Source: Zygnema cylindricum | Lineage: Eukaryota > Streptophyta > Zygnematophyceae > Zygnematales > Zygnemataceae | DNA: 40,416 nt | Assembly: GCA_037447655.1 (NCBI GenBank) | Contig: JBBHKE010000836.1 | Span: 436,001 to 476,416 of the forward strand | Reading direction: 5' to 3' | Shown: piece after piece, positions 1 through 10,326 of the stretch | Layout of the letters: every line of letters begins with the position of its first letter | Numbering within the stretch: position 1 is the stretch's first letter | Notes under the pieces: generated by a model | Databases searched by the model: none | The model's input: only the letters and a program-made list of their open reading frames with translations | Told to the model about the DNA's origin: nothing | Translations under genes and position numbers: made by a program

Positions 1-153
1 CTCGACAGATACAGGGAGGGAAGCTTGAATGCAAACGGGAAACAAGGGTAGAGGCAAGAAGACACCAACTTCCCAAATAGGCAGCGGGAGCAACACGAGC
101 AGTCGATAATAGACCAACCCCTCGACAGATACAGGGAGGGAAGCTTGAATGCA
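1..153. repeat. 120-bp tandem duplication inside retrotransposon copy 1
   Basis: Bases 1-33 are identical to 121-153, both starting CTCGACAGATACAGGGAGGG. Compared with copy 2 (about 5704-5823), the join at 33/34 connects the end of the unit back to its beginning, so a 120-base unit is repeated head to tail. The length is a multiple of three. It could be a real duplication or an assembly error at the contig edge. Confidence 0.85.
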
Positions 154-1550
154 CGCTGAGGGCCTGCACTCGCGATCGAATGCCCCGTGACCTAATAGAG
201 TGTGGAGGACGTCCATGAGGCGATCGTCAAATGCCGAAAGAGAGGAGACGAACGTCGAGGTGGGAGGGGGGGTACGAGTGAGGTAAGAAGGGCGATGGGG
301 AAAACACCTGATTAACATAGCAAAAGCCACTTGGGGATCGTGAAGGTGAGGAAGGTCGTCCACCTGGACCAAATCTGTCTGTAAAGCATCATCAAGGAAT
401 TGGGTCATGAAAGTATCCGAACCAAGGGGGCAACCTAGCATACGAATGCCATCGGAAGGAGAAGGGGTTTGAAAACCAAGAGGGGGGGTAAAGGAAGGTG
501 GAATATCCCGAGGAGACAAAATAACACACTTTGAAGGTTGGATTGAAAGGTTGAGTTCGGCTAAACGTTCAGTGAAAAAATCGTATGCCAACACGACTTG
601 TTCTCTAGGCCCAATAATGTGCGTATCATCTGCAACCAAAGGGAAAAGGCAAGAAGGGAATGCGACTGCGGATGCACGAAGGGCCCGATAATGGGCAAGG
701 GCGAACAAAGGTCCGCCCAGAGGGTCGCCTTGGCGAGTGCCAGTCGCAGAGGAGAGTGGAATGAGATCACCGTCGGTCGAAAAGGAAAGGCTGCTTGTCG
801 AAGAATAGAAAGCCCTCACAAAAGGGAATAATTGGACAATTGGAGATGGAGCCGCCATAAGCTCTGAAAAAATCACGTTCCGATCCACCGTATTGAATGC
901 ATTGGAAACGTCGACCTGAAGTACCAACCAATTTGGATGTACATCCAACAAAGCCCGAATCTCGTGGACCACGGCCTCACAACCTCCTCTCGTGGCCACT
1001 CCAAACTGATGGGGAGAGAAATAATCATGGAAAGCTGGTTGGAGCTGGAGACATATCGCACGAGCCACTAATCGGTATAAAACCTCTCCCACGGCAATAT
1101 GGCGGATCCCTCCGTTAAGTTTGGCGATTGCCACAAGGCGAGATGCCGTGTGAAGATCACAAATCCGAGGGGGCACATCCCCACTAGCTATAAGAGAACA
1201 TACTCGAAAAAACACATCAAACCCCTTAGCACCCGATTCAGGGGGCAAAACATCGCGAAACGACTCATACACTGTGCCCGAAGGGCTCCCCGCTGAAAGA
1301 TGAGGAGAAGAGCTAAGTGCCTTAATGAAAACCTCCCGATCTAAAGTAAAACTCTCAGAAGGCTCAAAGGCGTGGATGGAAGGGGGTAAAGGAGAAGGTG
1401 CAGGGGGGTGGAGAGCTCGAAGGACCTCAATAGTGGAAGAAGATCGGGGGGCAGGGGTGAATGGTTGTAGGGCCCGAACCGCTCGAGAAAGCTCACCAAC
1501 ACGGCCTAAGTGAATTGCTCGACGATAAGAGGCCGGACATCTGATGGCTT
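1..1550 (-). mobile_element. Non-LTR retrotransposon copy 1, reverse transcriptase region, cut by window edge
   Basis: On the minus strand one frame stays open from about 1550 to about 115, near 478 codons. In order it shows an N-terminal stretch, the motif-A region (QVDVSNAFN), motif B (GTRQGDPLGGPLF), the catalytic motif as VADD at 625-636, and thumb-like sequence ending near 115. It aligns base for base with 5793-7222 at a constant offset of 5672, with no indel between 121 and about 1550. Where copy 2 has stop codons, this copy has sense codons: GAG at 862-864 and CAA near 540. Near 114 it lacks one C that copy 2 has, which shifts the frame, and its left part lies outside the window. Similarity to copy 2 ends near 1548, so the 5' side looks truncated, as is common for LINEs. 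The host gene set suggests an endogenous plant element. Activity is not demonstrated. Confidence 0.88.
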
Positions 1551-1636
1551 TGATCCAATGTTATGGTGATGGTTACTTTTATTTTTACTTATATTTTTAC
1601 CATCGTTTGTCTCATGCCTCATTAGTTGACCAGTAC

Positions 1637-1957
1637 CACTGTGTATCGCTATTGGTGTCAATGTTTTTTTGGACGCTTAAGACATTTTCTCTGTGCACAC
1701 TCGTCGGATTGTTCATCTGATGGTTGCGATTGAAAGGCAAAAAAAACTTCATTTCTTTTGCCTTGCTTTTCTGTTTTGCCTACTTCCCTCCACATGTACC
1801 TTTTCAGTTTTGGCATTGCCGCCTTTTTTTGTTCCCATGGACTCAAATGGTTTACCAAACTCGCTTTTTTTAATAATTATTTGTCCTTCGATTGGCGGTT
1901 TCCAACAGTGATTTAAGAAGCAAAAAAAAACCTTTACACTAATAGCGATACACGGTG
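1637..1957. mobile_element. MITE-like foldback element, type B
   Basis: The left end CACTGTGTATCGCTATTGGTGT and the inverse of the right end, CACCGTGTATCGCTATTAGTGT, form terminal inverted repeats, followed on both sides by a T-run. The interior has no transposase frame. The subterminal part (1663-1740) matches, inverted, the sequence at 18484-18570, so this is a family. A clean TA target duplication is not visible on both sides. Sequence resembling the 3' end of the local LINE family lies inside it. Confidence 0.7.
1768..1880 (+). repeat. LINE 3'-end-like fragment, plus orientation
   Basis: The segment contains TTTTGGCATTGCC, then CCCATGGACTCAAATGG, then TTTACC, a T-run and TAATAAT. The same order appears on the minus strand at about 4490-4560, just downstream of the retrotransposon C-terminal frame, and at 30170-30240. 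I read it as a fragment of the element's 3' untranslated end caught inside the type B MITE. Shared ancestry is clear, but the direction of capture is inferred. Confidence 0.6.
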
Positions 1958-2488
1958 AACTCGCCAGTTTAGCCTTTGTCTCCCTGGCGTCCATTTGGTT
2001 TTATATCTCCCATGGGAAAGAGATGATTCATTGTCACGACAATATTCAAGTAACAATTGCAGAAATATATTATACTATAGGCAGGATTTCCCAATCATTT
2101 AAAGTCATCGTCACGTTTGTATTGTTGTCTACCATATGATAAATTAAAGAACAAAGTTTATAAATAAAACATGATGGTGAATAAATGGGAATCATAGAAG
2201 GCGGCAAAAGGGAGCAACAATAGAAAGCTAACAACGAGTAAATCTTTTTTGTTAATTACCAAACCATACCCCAACATGAACCAAAAGACCTAAATCGGAA
2301 CGAGTGGCTCACGCCATCACAATATGACGGTCATAGGATAGTTTTTGTTGCATCATTTTATCACGAGTAAACATATTTTCACTATTTTTTTTTTTTCTCG
2401 GATAAACTTTCACCTACCTTTGGTCCAGTTGAAGTTATCAGCTGATCTTTCTCTTTTAAAGGAATACAACAAGGAATATAATCCTAAA
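1958..2488. other. Intergenic, no gene seen
   Basis: AT-rich sequence with frequent stops in all frames and short A and T runs. No domain, RNA gene or repeat was recognised. Confidence 0.6.
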
Positions 2489-2498
2489 NNNNNNNNNN
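2489..2498. other. Assembly gap (10 N)
   Basis: Ten consecutive N bases. The real distance and even the adjacency of the flanks may not be reliable. Confidence 0.99.
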
Positions 2499-2861
2499 AT
2501 TGCGGTGTTGATTAATTGTCGTCTGATTGGTTTTCCTCGTTGGTCAGAGTTTTTTGTCTGCCAGGGTGGCAGTTATTTTTGCTTAAACACAAAGGGGTCA
2601 GGATTATCCTAGAGGCTTCTTGGAAGCTGTCCACTCTGAGGACTTATGGAGGTCTCAGAGTTTCAGCACCGCGTGACGCTATCTCCGTATGCCGCCAAAA
2701 GCTCACTTCGCGTGGCGGCTATAATGCCGGCCGTCCGATCAAAACATATTTTACACGGTTCAGATTCGCGTATATGCAGAAATTGCTCCTTTTGGTTAGT
2801 CTGCTGTTAATTAGTTGTGGCGTTAATATTTATATATTTATGAAACCCGTCACGTGTACTG

Positions 2862-2938
2862 TTTCGGTAACACCTTATTGGACAAGGCTTACGTCTACAA
2901 AGCGAACCATAGACCCTGGTTCAAATCCGGTGAGGAGC
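2862..2938 (+). repeat. tRNA-like relic or SINE head
   Basis: The sequence has an A-box-like stretch (CACCTTATTGGACAAGGC) followed about 40 bases later by a near-consensus B box (GGTTCAAATCC), the internal promoter arrangement of RNA polymerase III. Part of the T-stem can pair around the B-box loop, but the anticodon and acceptor stems do not fold well. It is probably a tRNA pseudogene or the head of a SINE rather than a working tRNA. The surrounding 159-codon plus-strand frame (2516-2995) has no recognisable domain. Confidence 0.35.
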
Positions 2939-2939
2939 A

Positions 2940-3690
2940 ACATTTTGGCCACCTATCAGTTTTCCTGCCTGTTTTTGCTTGTTTCTTCTTTTTGACTATG
3001 GGGCAGCCATGGCTATCTTTGTCTTCCAGTGACTACGACAAGTATGGATGACTTAGACAAGACCATGTGACAAACACATAGAATAAATTCAGACCTAGAA
3101 AATACACAAATTTAACACACCTAACCCTTGATACATAGCGACATTTTGTTTTGCAATTTGACAATATTGTGTAGAAAACGTTTTGTTTTAGCTTCAAACT
3201 CACACAAATTGACAAATGTAAGTGTGAAGAAGCTCCTTAATGAAGCAGGGTGACACCTGGGTCGAGCAAAAATTTTCGAGGCAAAGCTTTCCGGGCAAAG
3301 TTTCAGACAGCTAGATCAATGGGGCATTTGTTAAACCCCAAAGAAATGTTTGTGGTGAGTTGGTATAGACGACCAAAGCCATCTCAAGCAGGGGATAACG
3401 AATCCCAGGCTATAGACAAAACTCACATTGTTGTAATTGCTTACGGTCTTCAATTTCTTACCGTCTTCTTCTCCTGTAAGTTTGCCCCGATCGTCGAAGT
3501 TTGTGTTAGGGATCCCACCGGGGTAAAGAAATAGATTTCCACCTTTTTGTGACATTTGTCGACCTTTTGCTGAGAGATGTTGTTGCATGACTTATGCTTA
3601 GTTTTTCTTAGAGCAGTATATCTGGGGCCATTCGCTTTACAGCCGTGGCTCGTTGTTCTATACTTGTAGGGATTTTGTAACGATCAACAA
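2940..3690. other. Intergenic, no gene seen
   Basis: Short open frames occur on both strands at 3250-3588, but neither has a recognisable domain or convincing splice-site context. Nothing else was identified. Confidence 0.5.
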
Positions 3691-3758
3691 AAAGGAATGG
3701 TTAGCAGAAAGGGATGATTTAAAAAAGGGAACGGTTAACAAAACGGAATGTTTAAACA
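3691..3758. repeat. 17-bp tandem repeat, four units
   Basis: Four exact-length, diverged units at 3691-3707, 3708-3724, 3725-3741 and 3742-3758, of the type AAAGGAATGGTTAGCAG. A fifth, weaker unit may follow. Confidence 0.75.
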
Positions 3759-4479
3759 AAAAGAGTTGGCAGCAAAAACCGGCATGGAGTCTCTTACAAG
3801 ATTTTGGTGAGAGGGGAATCGAAGTTCACATGTAATGAAGAGGATGTCTCTTAGGCGAGTAAGGTGTTTGCAGTTTCCAAGCTGAGAGTTATATAACTAC
3901 ACAGGATACACAGGATATTCAAGCATCGTTAAACATGGATGATAACAAATGTGAGGCTTGTTGTTTAGTTTAGAGCAGATGATCCCATCATGCCATTCTT
4001 TGGTGAAGTGCTTGGTGTGGTTTTCGTTTTAATTTCAAAGGAATCTAAAATCTAAAATGTCGAGATACGGATGATGTGCATGTGGACAAAAAACAGTCAT
4101 CTTGTAAAGAAATGATAATGATTCGCTAGGTATGATTGTTGGAGTATTGCACCGACAAGAGCCCACAATTTTGAAATACTGTTTTCTAGCAATTCTAAAC
4201 TGAAGCAGTTCTAGAAAGTGCAAGAACAAGACTCACACCAATAGGCTAACTTCGAGCTTTGGACATGAAAACAAACTATGTGGTATACATTATAGTTCAA
4301 CACTAACATAAACGTCAAGGTCTAGGTAAAAAAACAGGTTAAAGGAAAAGCTAGGTTAAAAAAATGATGCCCCAAAGTTTGTTTTTTTTAGATTTTTGTC
4401 TTAAGAAACTAAAAAGGCCATATTTCTTTTCATCGAGAATGTTGGCTCCTTCCTAAAAAAAAAAAAAAAACAGGGGCAG
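3759..4479. other. Intergenic, no gene seen
   Basis: AT-rich sequence with a 16-base A-run near 4456-4471. No coding region or RNA gene was recognised. Confidence 0.5.
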
Positions 4480-4688
4480 GATAAATCAAAAAGCACGATG
4501 GTTAACCATCTGAGTCCGGGGGTACCAAAGGGGTGGCATGGCCAACACATAAAAACTACCAGGGCAATAAAACTAAAGAGAGCAACGGAAACAACGACAA
4601 GGCAAATAAAAGCACCCAAACCCAAAATGAAAAGCCCGGCAACACAAAAATCCAAAACCACAACTTTAACACCAACTCAATTATCTAT

Positions 4689-5420
4689 CTATGAAAAGCA
4701 ACCCCGTAAGTCCCCCCAACCTGGGGGAGCACGTTGAGGGAGGTCCGGAACACGGCTACGATCCATAAGTGAGATAGCCGATCGGAGGAGAATAGAAGCC
4801 TGTACTCGCTGTAAAGCCAAAGATATGCATTGACGATAAAAAGATGTAAGGACCGAAAAAGGAGGGCTCACAAGTCCTCGGCGCTCGAAAGCACGTCGAG
4901 CGCAAGTACGGAGAAACTCGTCTATTGCAACACCCACACAGCCAAAGATCTTGACCGCCATCGAAATAAAGTCGTCCATAGGGTCCTTGTGAGCATGATC
5001 ACGCTCCTTCGCCTTAGCGGCATCACGAGCCGCCACCCCAACATTTCGAACCCCCCGACCAACAACCGTAGCCGAGGAAGGGTTTGCCAAAACAATATCA
5101 CCGAAAATGCGACTGGCATCATCAAGCAAAACAACATCGATCCAACGTGATGGAATAATGTGAGAAACCTTCCGACGCACAGAAAAGCCCCCCTCCGAAG
5201 CGATAGTCGCAACAATGTCGCGAATAGTGTCGTGCGCCTGGATCAAATCCCCCCCATGGGAGCAACGAATCAGATGGACACCATCGGGCCCCAAATCACG
5301 ACCACATGCACAAATAAGAGAGCCAAGTAAAGGAGGATGGGGGAGGCCAAGGCGAAATCGAAAGGCGGTGGTGAATTGAGCAGGTGAGAATCGGAGAGGG
5401 GACAAAATAGGTATAGCCAA
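4689..5420 (-). pseudogene. Retrotransposon C-terminal zinc-knuckle and nuclease-like domain
   Basis: A 243-codon frame that also continues open upstream of its first Met. It starts with LSPLRFSPAQFTTAFRFRLG, then a knuckle of the form CACGRDLGPDGVHLIRC (Cys-Cys-His-Cys), then GGDLIQAHD. About 45 residues after the knuckle comes RWIDVVLLDD followed by FGDIVLANP. A knuckle followed by spaced acidic residues resembles the PD-(D/E)XK restriction-like endonuclease at the C-terminus of early-branching non-LTR elements, where it nicks the target DNA. The catalytic Lys was not assigned with certainty, so the nuclease call is an inference. It lies in a different frame from the reverse transcriptase pieces because of frame changes in this copy. 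Confidence 0.65.
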
Positions 5421-5642
5421 AAGCCAAGATCCAGAACCTGGTCCACCACAAGAGAGAAGACGGGCATGCGAAGAATCAGAGGGAAGCGCGTGAAGAAGGT
5501 GAGATTTAATGGCGGCGACAACCCGATTGGAAATTGATTCCTGACACGCTCAGCGGATGTACCAAAGTGGAGAAAATCGGCCCATCCACTAGGGCATGGG
5601 GAGGAAGAGAACGTGACGCGTCCAATAGAGTCCGCTGGAACG

Positions 5643-6209
5643 CTAACACACCGTCTGAAACGCGAAGACCATAGTAGCTAGAACAGGGGTGTCCTCAGCC
5701 AAAAAACGGGAAACAAGGGTAGAGGCAAGAAGACACCAACTTCCCAAATAGGCAGCGGGAGCAACACGAGCAGTCGATAATAGACCCAACCCCTCTACAG
5801 ATACAGGGAGGGAAGCTTGAATGCACGCTGAGGGCCTGCACTCGCGATCGAATGCCCCACGACCTAATAGAGTGTGGAGGACGTCCATGAGGCGATCGTC
5901 AAATGCCGAAAGAGAGGAGACGAACGTCGAGGTGGGAGGGGGGGTACGAGTGAGGTAAGAAGGGCGATGGGGAAAACACCTGATTAACATAGCAAAAGCC
6001 ACTTGGGGATCGTGAAGGTGAGGAAGGTCGTCCACCTGGACCAAATCTGTCTGTAAAGCATCATCAAGGAATTGGGTCATGAAAGTATCCGAACCAAGGG
6101 GGCAACCTAGTACACAAATGCCATCGGAAGGAGAAGGGGTTTGAAAACCAAGAGGGAGGGTAAAGGAAGGTGGAATATCCCGAGGAGACAAAATAACACA
6201 CTTTGAAGG
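5643..6209 (-). pseudogene. Retrotransposon thumb/connector region
   Basis: This continues the reverse transcriptase frame after the TAA at 6210 and stays open to the stop at 5643-5645. It includes LGCPLGSDTF and PVSVEGLGLL, which also occur in copy 1, so it is part of the same polyprotein and not a separate gene. No catalytic motif is recognised here. The first in-frame Met is at 6191, but independent translation is unlikely. Confidence 0.75.
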
Positions 6210-7205
6210 TTAGATTGAAAGGTTGAGTTCGGCTAAACGTTCCGTGAAAAAATCGTATGCCAACACGACTTGTTCTCTAGGCCCAATAATATGCGTATCA
6301 TGTGCAACCAAAGGGAAAAGGCAAGAAGGGAAAGCAACTGCGGAAGCACGAAGGGCTCGATAATGGGCAAGGGCGAACAAAGGTCCGCCCAGAGGGTCGC
6401 CCTGGCGAGTGCCAGTCGCAGAGGAGAGCGGAATGAGATCACCGTCGGTCGAAAAGGAAAGGCTGTTTGTCGAAGAATAGAAAGCCCTCCCAAAAGGGAA
6501 TAATTGGACAATTGGAGATGGAGCCGCCATAAGCTATGAAAAAATCACGTTCCGATCCACCGTATTGAATGCATTGGAAACGTCGACCTGAAGTACCAAC
6601 CAATTTGGATGTACATCCAACAAAGCCCGAATCGCGTGGACCACGGCCTCACAACCTCCTCTCGTGGCCACTCCAAACTGATGGGGAGAGAAATAATCAT
6701 GGAAAGCTGGTTGGAGCTGGAGACATATCGCACGAGCCACCAATCGGTATAAAACCTCTCCCACGGCAATAGGGCGGATCCCTCCGTTAGGTTTGGCGAT
6801 TGCCACAAGGCGAGATGCCGTGTGAAGTTCACAAATCCGAGGGGGCACATCCCCACTAGCTATAAGAGAATATACTCGAAAAAACACATCAAACCCCGTA
6901 GCACCCGATTCAGGGGGCAAAACATCGCGAAACAACTCATACATTGTGCCCGAAGGGCCCCCCGCTGAAAGATGAGGAGAAGAGCTAAGTGCCTTAGTGA
7001 AAACCTCCCGATCTAAAGTAAAACTCTCAGAAGGCTCAAAGGCGTGGATGGAAGGGGGTAAAGGAGAAGGTGCAGGGGGGTGGAGAGCTCGAAGGACCTC
7101 AATAGTGGAAGAAGATCGGGGGGCAGGGGTGAATGGTTGTAGGGCCCGAACCGCTCGAGAAAGCTCACCAACACGGCCTAAGTGAATTGCTCGACGATAA
7201 GGGCC
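6210..7205 (-). pseudogene. Reverse transcriptase domain, inactivated
   Basis: The palm region shows motif A (QVDVSNAFN, with the metal-binding Asp), motif B (GTRQGDPLGGPLF) and a motif C where the catalytic pair is VAHD (6297-6308) instead of VADD, so one of the two catalytic aspartates is His. A TAG at 6534-6536 interrupts the frame between motifs A and B, and a TAA ends it at 6210. The upstream part (7205-6945) contains a GELSRAVRAL stretch typical of the region before the palm in such elements. All pieces lie in one frame, so the damage is point mutation rather than indels. It cannot make active enzyme as read. It has no intron and no relation to the host genes. Confidence 0.9.
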
Positions 7206-7279
7206 GGGACATCTGATGGCATAGGTGGGCGACGTGGTATGAAAGAGGTGCTCGATACCCGATCCTCATTAGACATAAA

Positions 7280-8224
7280 AAGCTATATAATTTTTATTTT
7301 TTTTTGAAACTTCAAATTAAATCAAAAAGACAAACATAACTGGAGCGTTTGACGCACATCAATCTTGACTTTTCTTTTGTAGCATAAAAGAAATCTTCTA
7401 AATATCAAATGTACTCCACGCTAAATTGCAATACTGTGAAATTTTATAATCGAGCCATCTACTTAACCATACAATAACTCAAAACTTACGATATTCCTCT
7501 CGTATACGAATAACTCAAAAGTTCAGTTTCCTTATGACACTGAAAGAGTTTCGATCCAAAAATTGCTACCTACAAGCAAAATCAAAATGAAACAGCGACC
7601 TTATCCCGTATTTAACCATTTTGACCTCGATACTCCAGTTTACCATCGTCAACCAATGAACTAACGGATCTTGCAAAAAAGAGCCATAACAATACAACAA
7701 GAAAACTTCCAATTGACCAAAACTTCAAGCCTTTGGCAAAAAAGAAAAAAAGGAAGAAGACGAAGTTAAGTGTCACTCTTTAAATGTTGGTGGTATGGTC
7801 TCCGGTGTGATGTACTCTTTTCGAAGTTCACCAAGGGAACAAAAACGGACCTAAAAAGCATAAAACACAACATTAGTTGGCAAAAGCTAGTTAAAAAAAA
7901 TGAACAAAACCGAATTTCAGAATATGAACAAGACTCTTTGACTTTAAAACTTAAACCTTTTGCTGAAACGGGTTAAAATATATCTGAAAAAGACGAGTCG
8001 AGGACGCCTTTTAATCGTATTGGGCCATTTTTTCTACGTTTAACTTTAACGTGAAAACCTGAGGAAAGACAAACAACTAAAGCATGTTAATCCCACAAAA
8101 AGAAAGAACATAACGTGCAACCGGTCTCTGTTAGAATAAAAAACCTAATTTGTCAAATGTTTCCCTAACCCAAAACCATAAAATAGTGCGAGTCTTCGGG
8201 CTCCGATAATTTGCCAATTTTTTG
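7280..8224. other. Intergenic, no gene seen
   Basis: AT-rich, stop-dense sequence. No domain, RNA gene or clear repeat was found. Confidence 0.6.
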
Positions 8225-8612
8225 AGGATCTATGGTGTGAGTCCACCTCTTGCTTTGAGTTCGTGCGATTTTTTGTGGCCTCTAGGTGCGAGTGGGCCTC
8301 TTGGTGCGAGTCCATGGGCTTCGGCACTTCGCTAAATTTTCGCGGACTCTTGGCGAGAGTTCGTCTTCTAGTGCGAGGCTTCGTCCTTGTGTGGGTCTAC
8401 CTCTTGGTGCAAGTCTGCCTTTTGGTGCAAGTCCGTGAACGCCGGTACTTAGTTAAATTTACGAAGCCTTCTGGTGCGAGTTTGCCTCTTGGGCGAGTTC
8501 TCCTTGTGCAAATCCGCCTCCTACTGCGAGACTGTTGGCTCAGGCACTTGGCTGAATCCACCAGGAGGAGGACTTGCACCAATAGGAGGACTTGCACCAG
8601 GAGGACTCGTAC
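8225..8612. repeat. Degenerate repeat of GGTGCRAGT motif with inverted arm
   Basis: The plus strand carries many copies of a CCTCTTGGTGCGAGTC-like unit at irregular spacing from 8225 to about 8545. At 8563-8612 the inverse form AGGAGGACTTGCACCA appears two to three times, so the two parts could pair as a foldback. The open frames seen here are products of the repeat and have no domain. Confidence 0.7.
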
Positions 8613-8624
8613 TAAAATCATTCC

Positions 8625-8812
8625 ATGGCCTTCCGACCTCCTCTCCCTCATCCTCGCCCTCACACTCTCACTCTCTCTCTCTCTCCCCCACCCCCTCACC
8701 CCCTTGTCCTTCTGCCTTTCTCCTTATCTCCCCCTTCCATCTCCCCCTCAGGCCCTTCCCTCTTACCCCTCTCTCTCTCTCTCCCCTTTCTTTTACTCCC
8801 ACACTGCTTGTT
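8625..8812. repeat. Polypyrimidine (CT-rich) tract
   Basis: Nearly pure C/T on the plus strand, including several (CT)n runs. Such tracts may form triplex structures and commonly lie in intergenic plant DNA. The encoded Ser/Pro/Leu frames are composition artefacts. Confidence 0.85.
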
Positions 8813-10326
8813 TACTGCTATGAAGCTTTATTTAGGCTGTAATTTTTGGCACTCCTTGCGCTTGGTGTGCAACATTTGAGGGAAACATCCCTGTCATCTT
8901 TTGAGACACAATTGAACCGGCAAAAGTCACTTCCTCGTCACCCTGTAGAGCATTTGGATACCCGTAGACCCCCATCATCCACACTACTGTAGTCCTACTC
9001 CTCGATTGACCTGGAATCCAGATATCATTTGACACAAATGCTGAACTCATAGGGCTTAGAGGTATTTACACTCTGACCCAATATTTTCTGTACGCGTCAT
9101 CCATGAGTATCAAATAAATATCATTATTATCATAATACCAATAAAACGCAGAGGCCAATGTGCCAATTCGATGCACAATACTGTAAATGTCTTTAAGGAA
9201 ATACCCGGAAGATGTAAAGTTGACTCGTAATCAATATAAGGCTAAATTACCTAGTTTCAGACCAGAAGGTGGTTGAAAATTCCAGAAGGGACTCCTGATT
9301 GCTTTGTTAGCCGTTTGTTTCAACTGTTTTATAAGGCTCTCTTATTGATGACGAATTCCATTTTCATCAGAAGCACAAGTTCAATTTCGTTTTTCACAGA
9401 CAAAGAACCTTCATCATTAAAATCAGCAGACACTGTTACAATTAACACACTACTTAGTAAGAAGATGAATTAACTCATCAAAACCAAATACCTAAATCAC
9501 TCATGTATAATCTCATGTTCCAACGTATCCATGATGTGGGAGTCGGTGTGCCAGTGTCTGTCACACATCATCACTTATAATAAAGGAACTCAGTTTTACA
9601 CACCGGTTAAAAGATTCACGACTCTTGGAATCGAAAAGCTTATATCGGACAAAAAAGTGACGCTGAATAAAGCCTGTGTAATCCACGGCCCAGATTTCAT
9701 GCCATCAAACCAATAGGAACTTGTAGTTACGACAACTTCCCAGGACCAAGCAGCAAGTCTCTCTCTTTTCGATCCTACACGGGGCATTATTCACACCAAT
9801 ATATTTCTCCAGTGGCAAAAAACCAGTCTATTTTTTCCCACCCCAAGCCACTTTGCCTGCCTACATAGGTTCCTGGATCCAATCAGTGGCTTTCGGTTAG
9901 GGAAAGGCAACACAGAATAACAAGCCTATACATCAGTAACTGACGACTGGGAGGTGAAAACCCGAAACCCTATCTCAACTTTGAGAGGAAGAAGAAAGAA
10001 GAATTTGTGCAATAACCTCAGAGCGTAAGTGCACACATAGATCACACAGGTGGACAACACTGACGTGGTTTTTATAGAAAAGTTAAGCAAAAGTGTCGCC
10101 CTTGGAACGCCTAATATTTGGTATTTGGTATTCGACTCTTGGAAGGACTTTGACGGAACTTCGAAACACAAAAAGTCCAGCCACGGAAATTCCACGTAAG
10201 TTTCCATATTTCCGATGCACAGATCAAAACTACTCAAATAAAATGACCAACTTTAAAAGATACGCACATTAACTTTACTTTTTTAGCCGTTGCTGTGCAC
10301 CACTTTCCGTTGAAGAAAACAACGAA
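8813..10326. other. Intergenic, 3' flank of the TMEM214-like gene
   Basis: No further exon was recognised. The right part presumably holds the 3' untranslated region of the gene ending at 10327, but I could not place a convincing poly(A) signal. Confidence 0.5.

Larger units (their letters stand above)
4480..7276 (-). mobile_element. Non-LTR retrotransposon copy 2, degenerate
   Basis: A nearly full coding region reads right to left. A candidate start codon is at 7276, followed by the reverse transcriptase (7205-6210), a connector with cysteines, a C-terminal zinc-knuckle and nuclease-like domain (5420-4689), and a 3' untranslated end to about 4480 that shares its final motif with two other loci. 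The order without LTRs fits a LINE-type element. The protein is broken: TAG at 6534-6536, TAA at 6210-6212, a stop at 5643-5645, a frame change near 7205 and another between 5640 and 5520. Clade assignment (for example RLE-type versus APE-type) is inference from the C-terminus only. Target-site duplications were not found. Confidence 0.85.

Noticed and set aside
561-1513. Several 60-80 codon frames on both strands in the left repeat, mirrored at 6233-7185
   Set aside because: All are out-of-frame shadows of the reverse transcriptase frame.
8263-8879. Plus and minus frames rich in Ser, Pro and Leu or Arg
   Set aside because: They arise from the GGTGCRAGT array and the CT tract.
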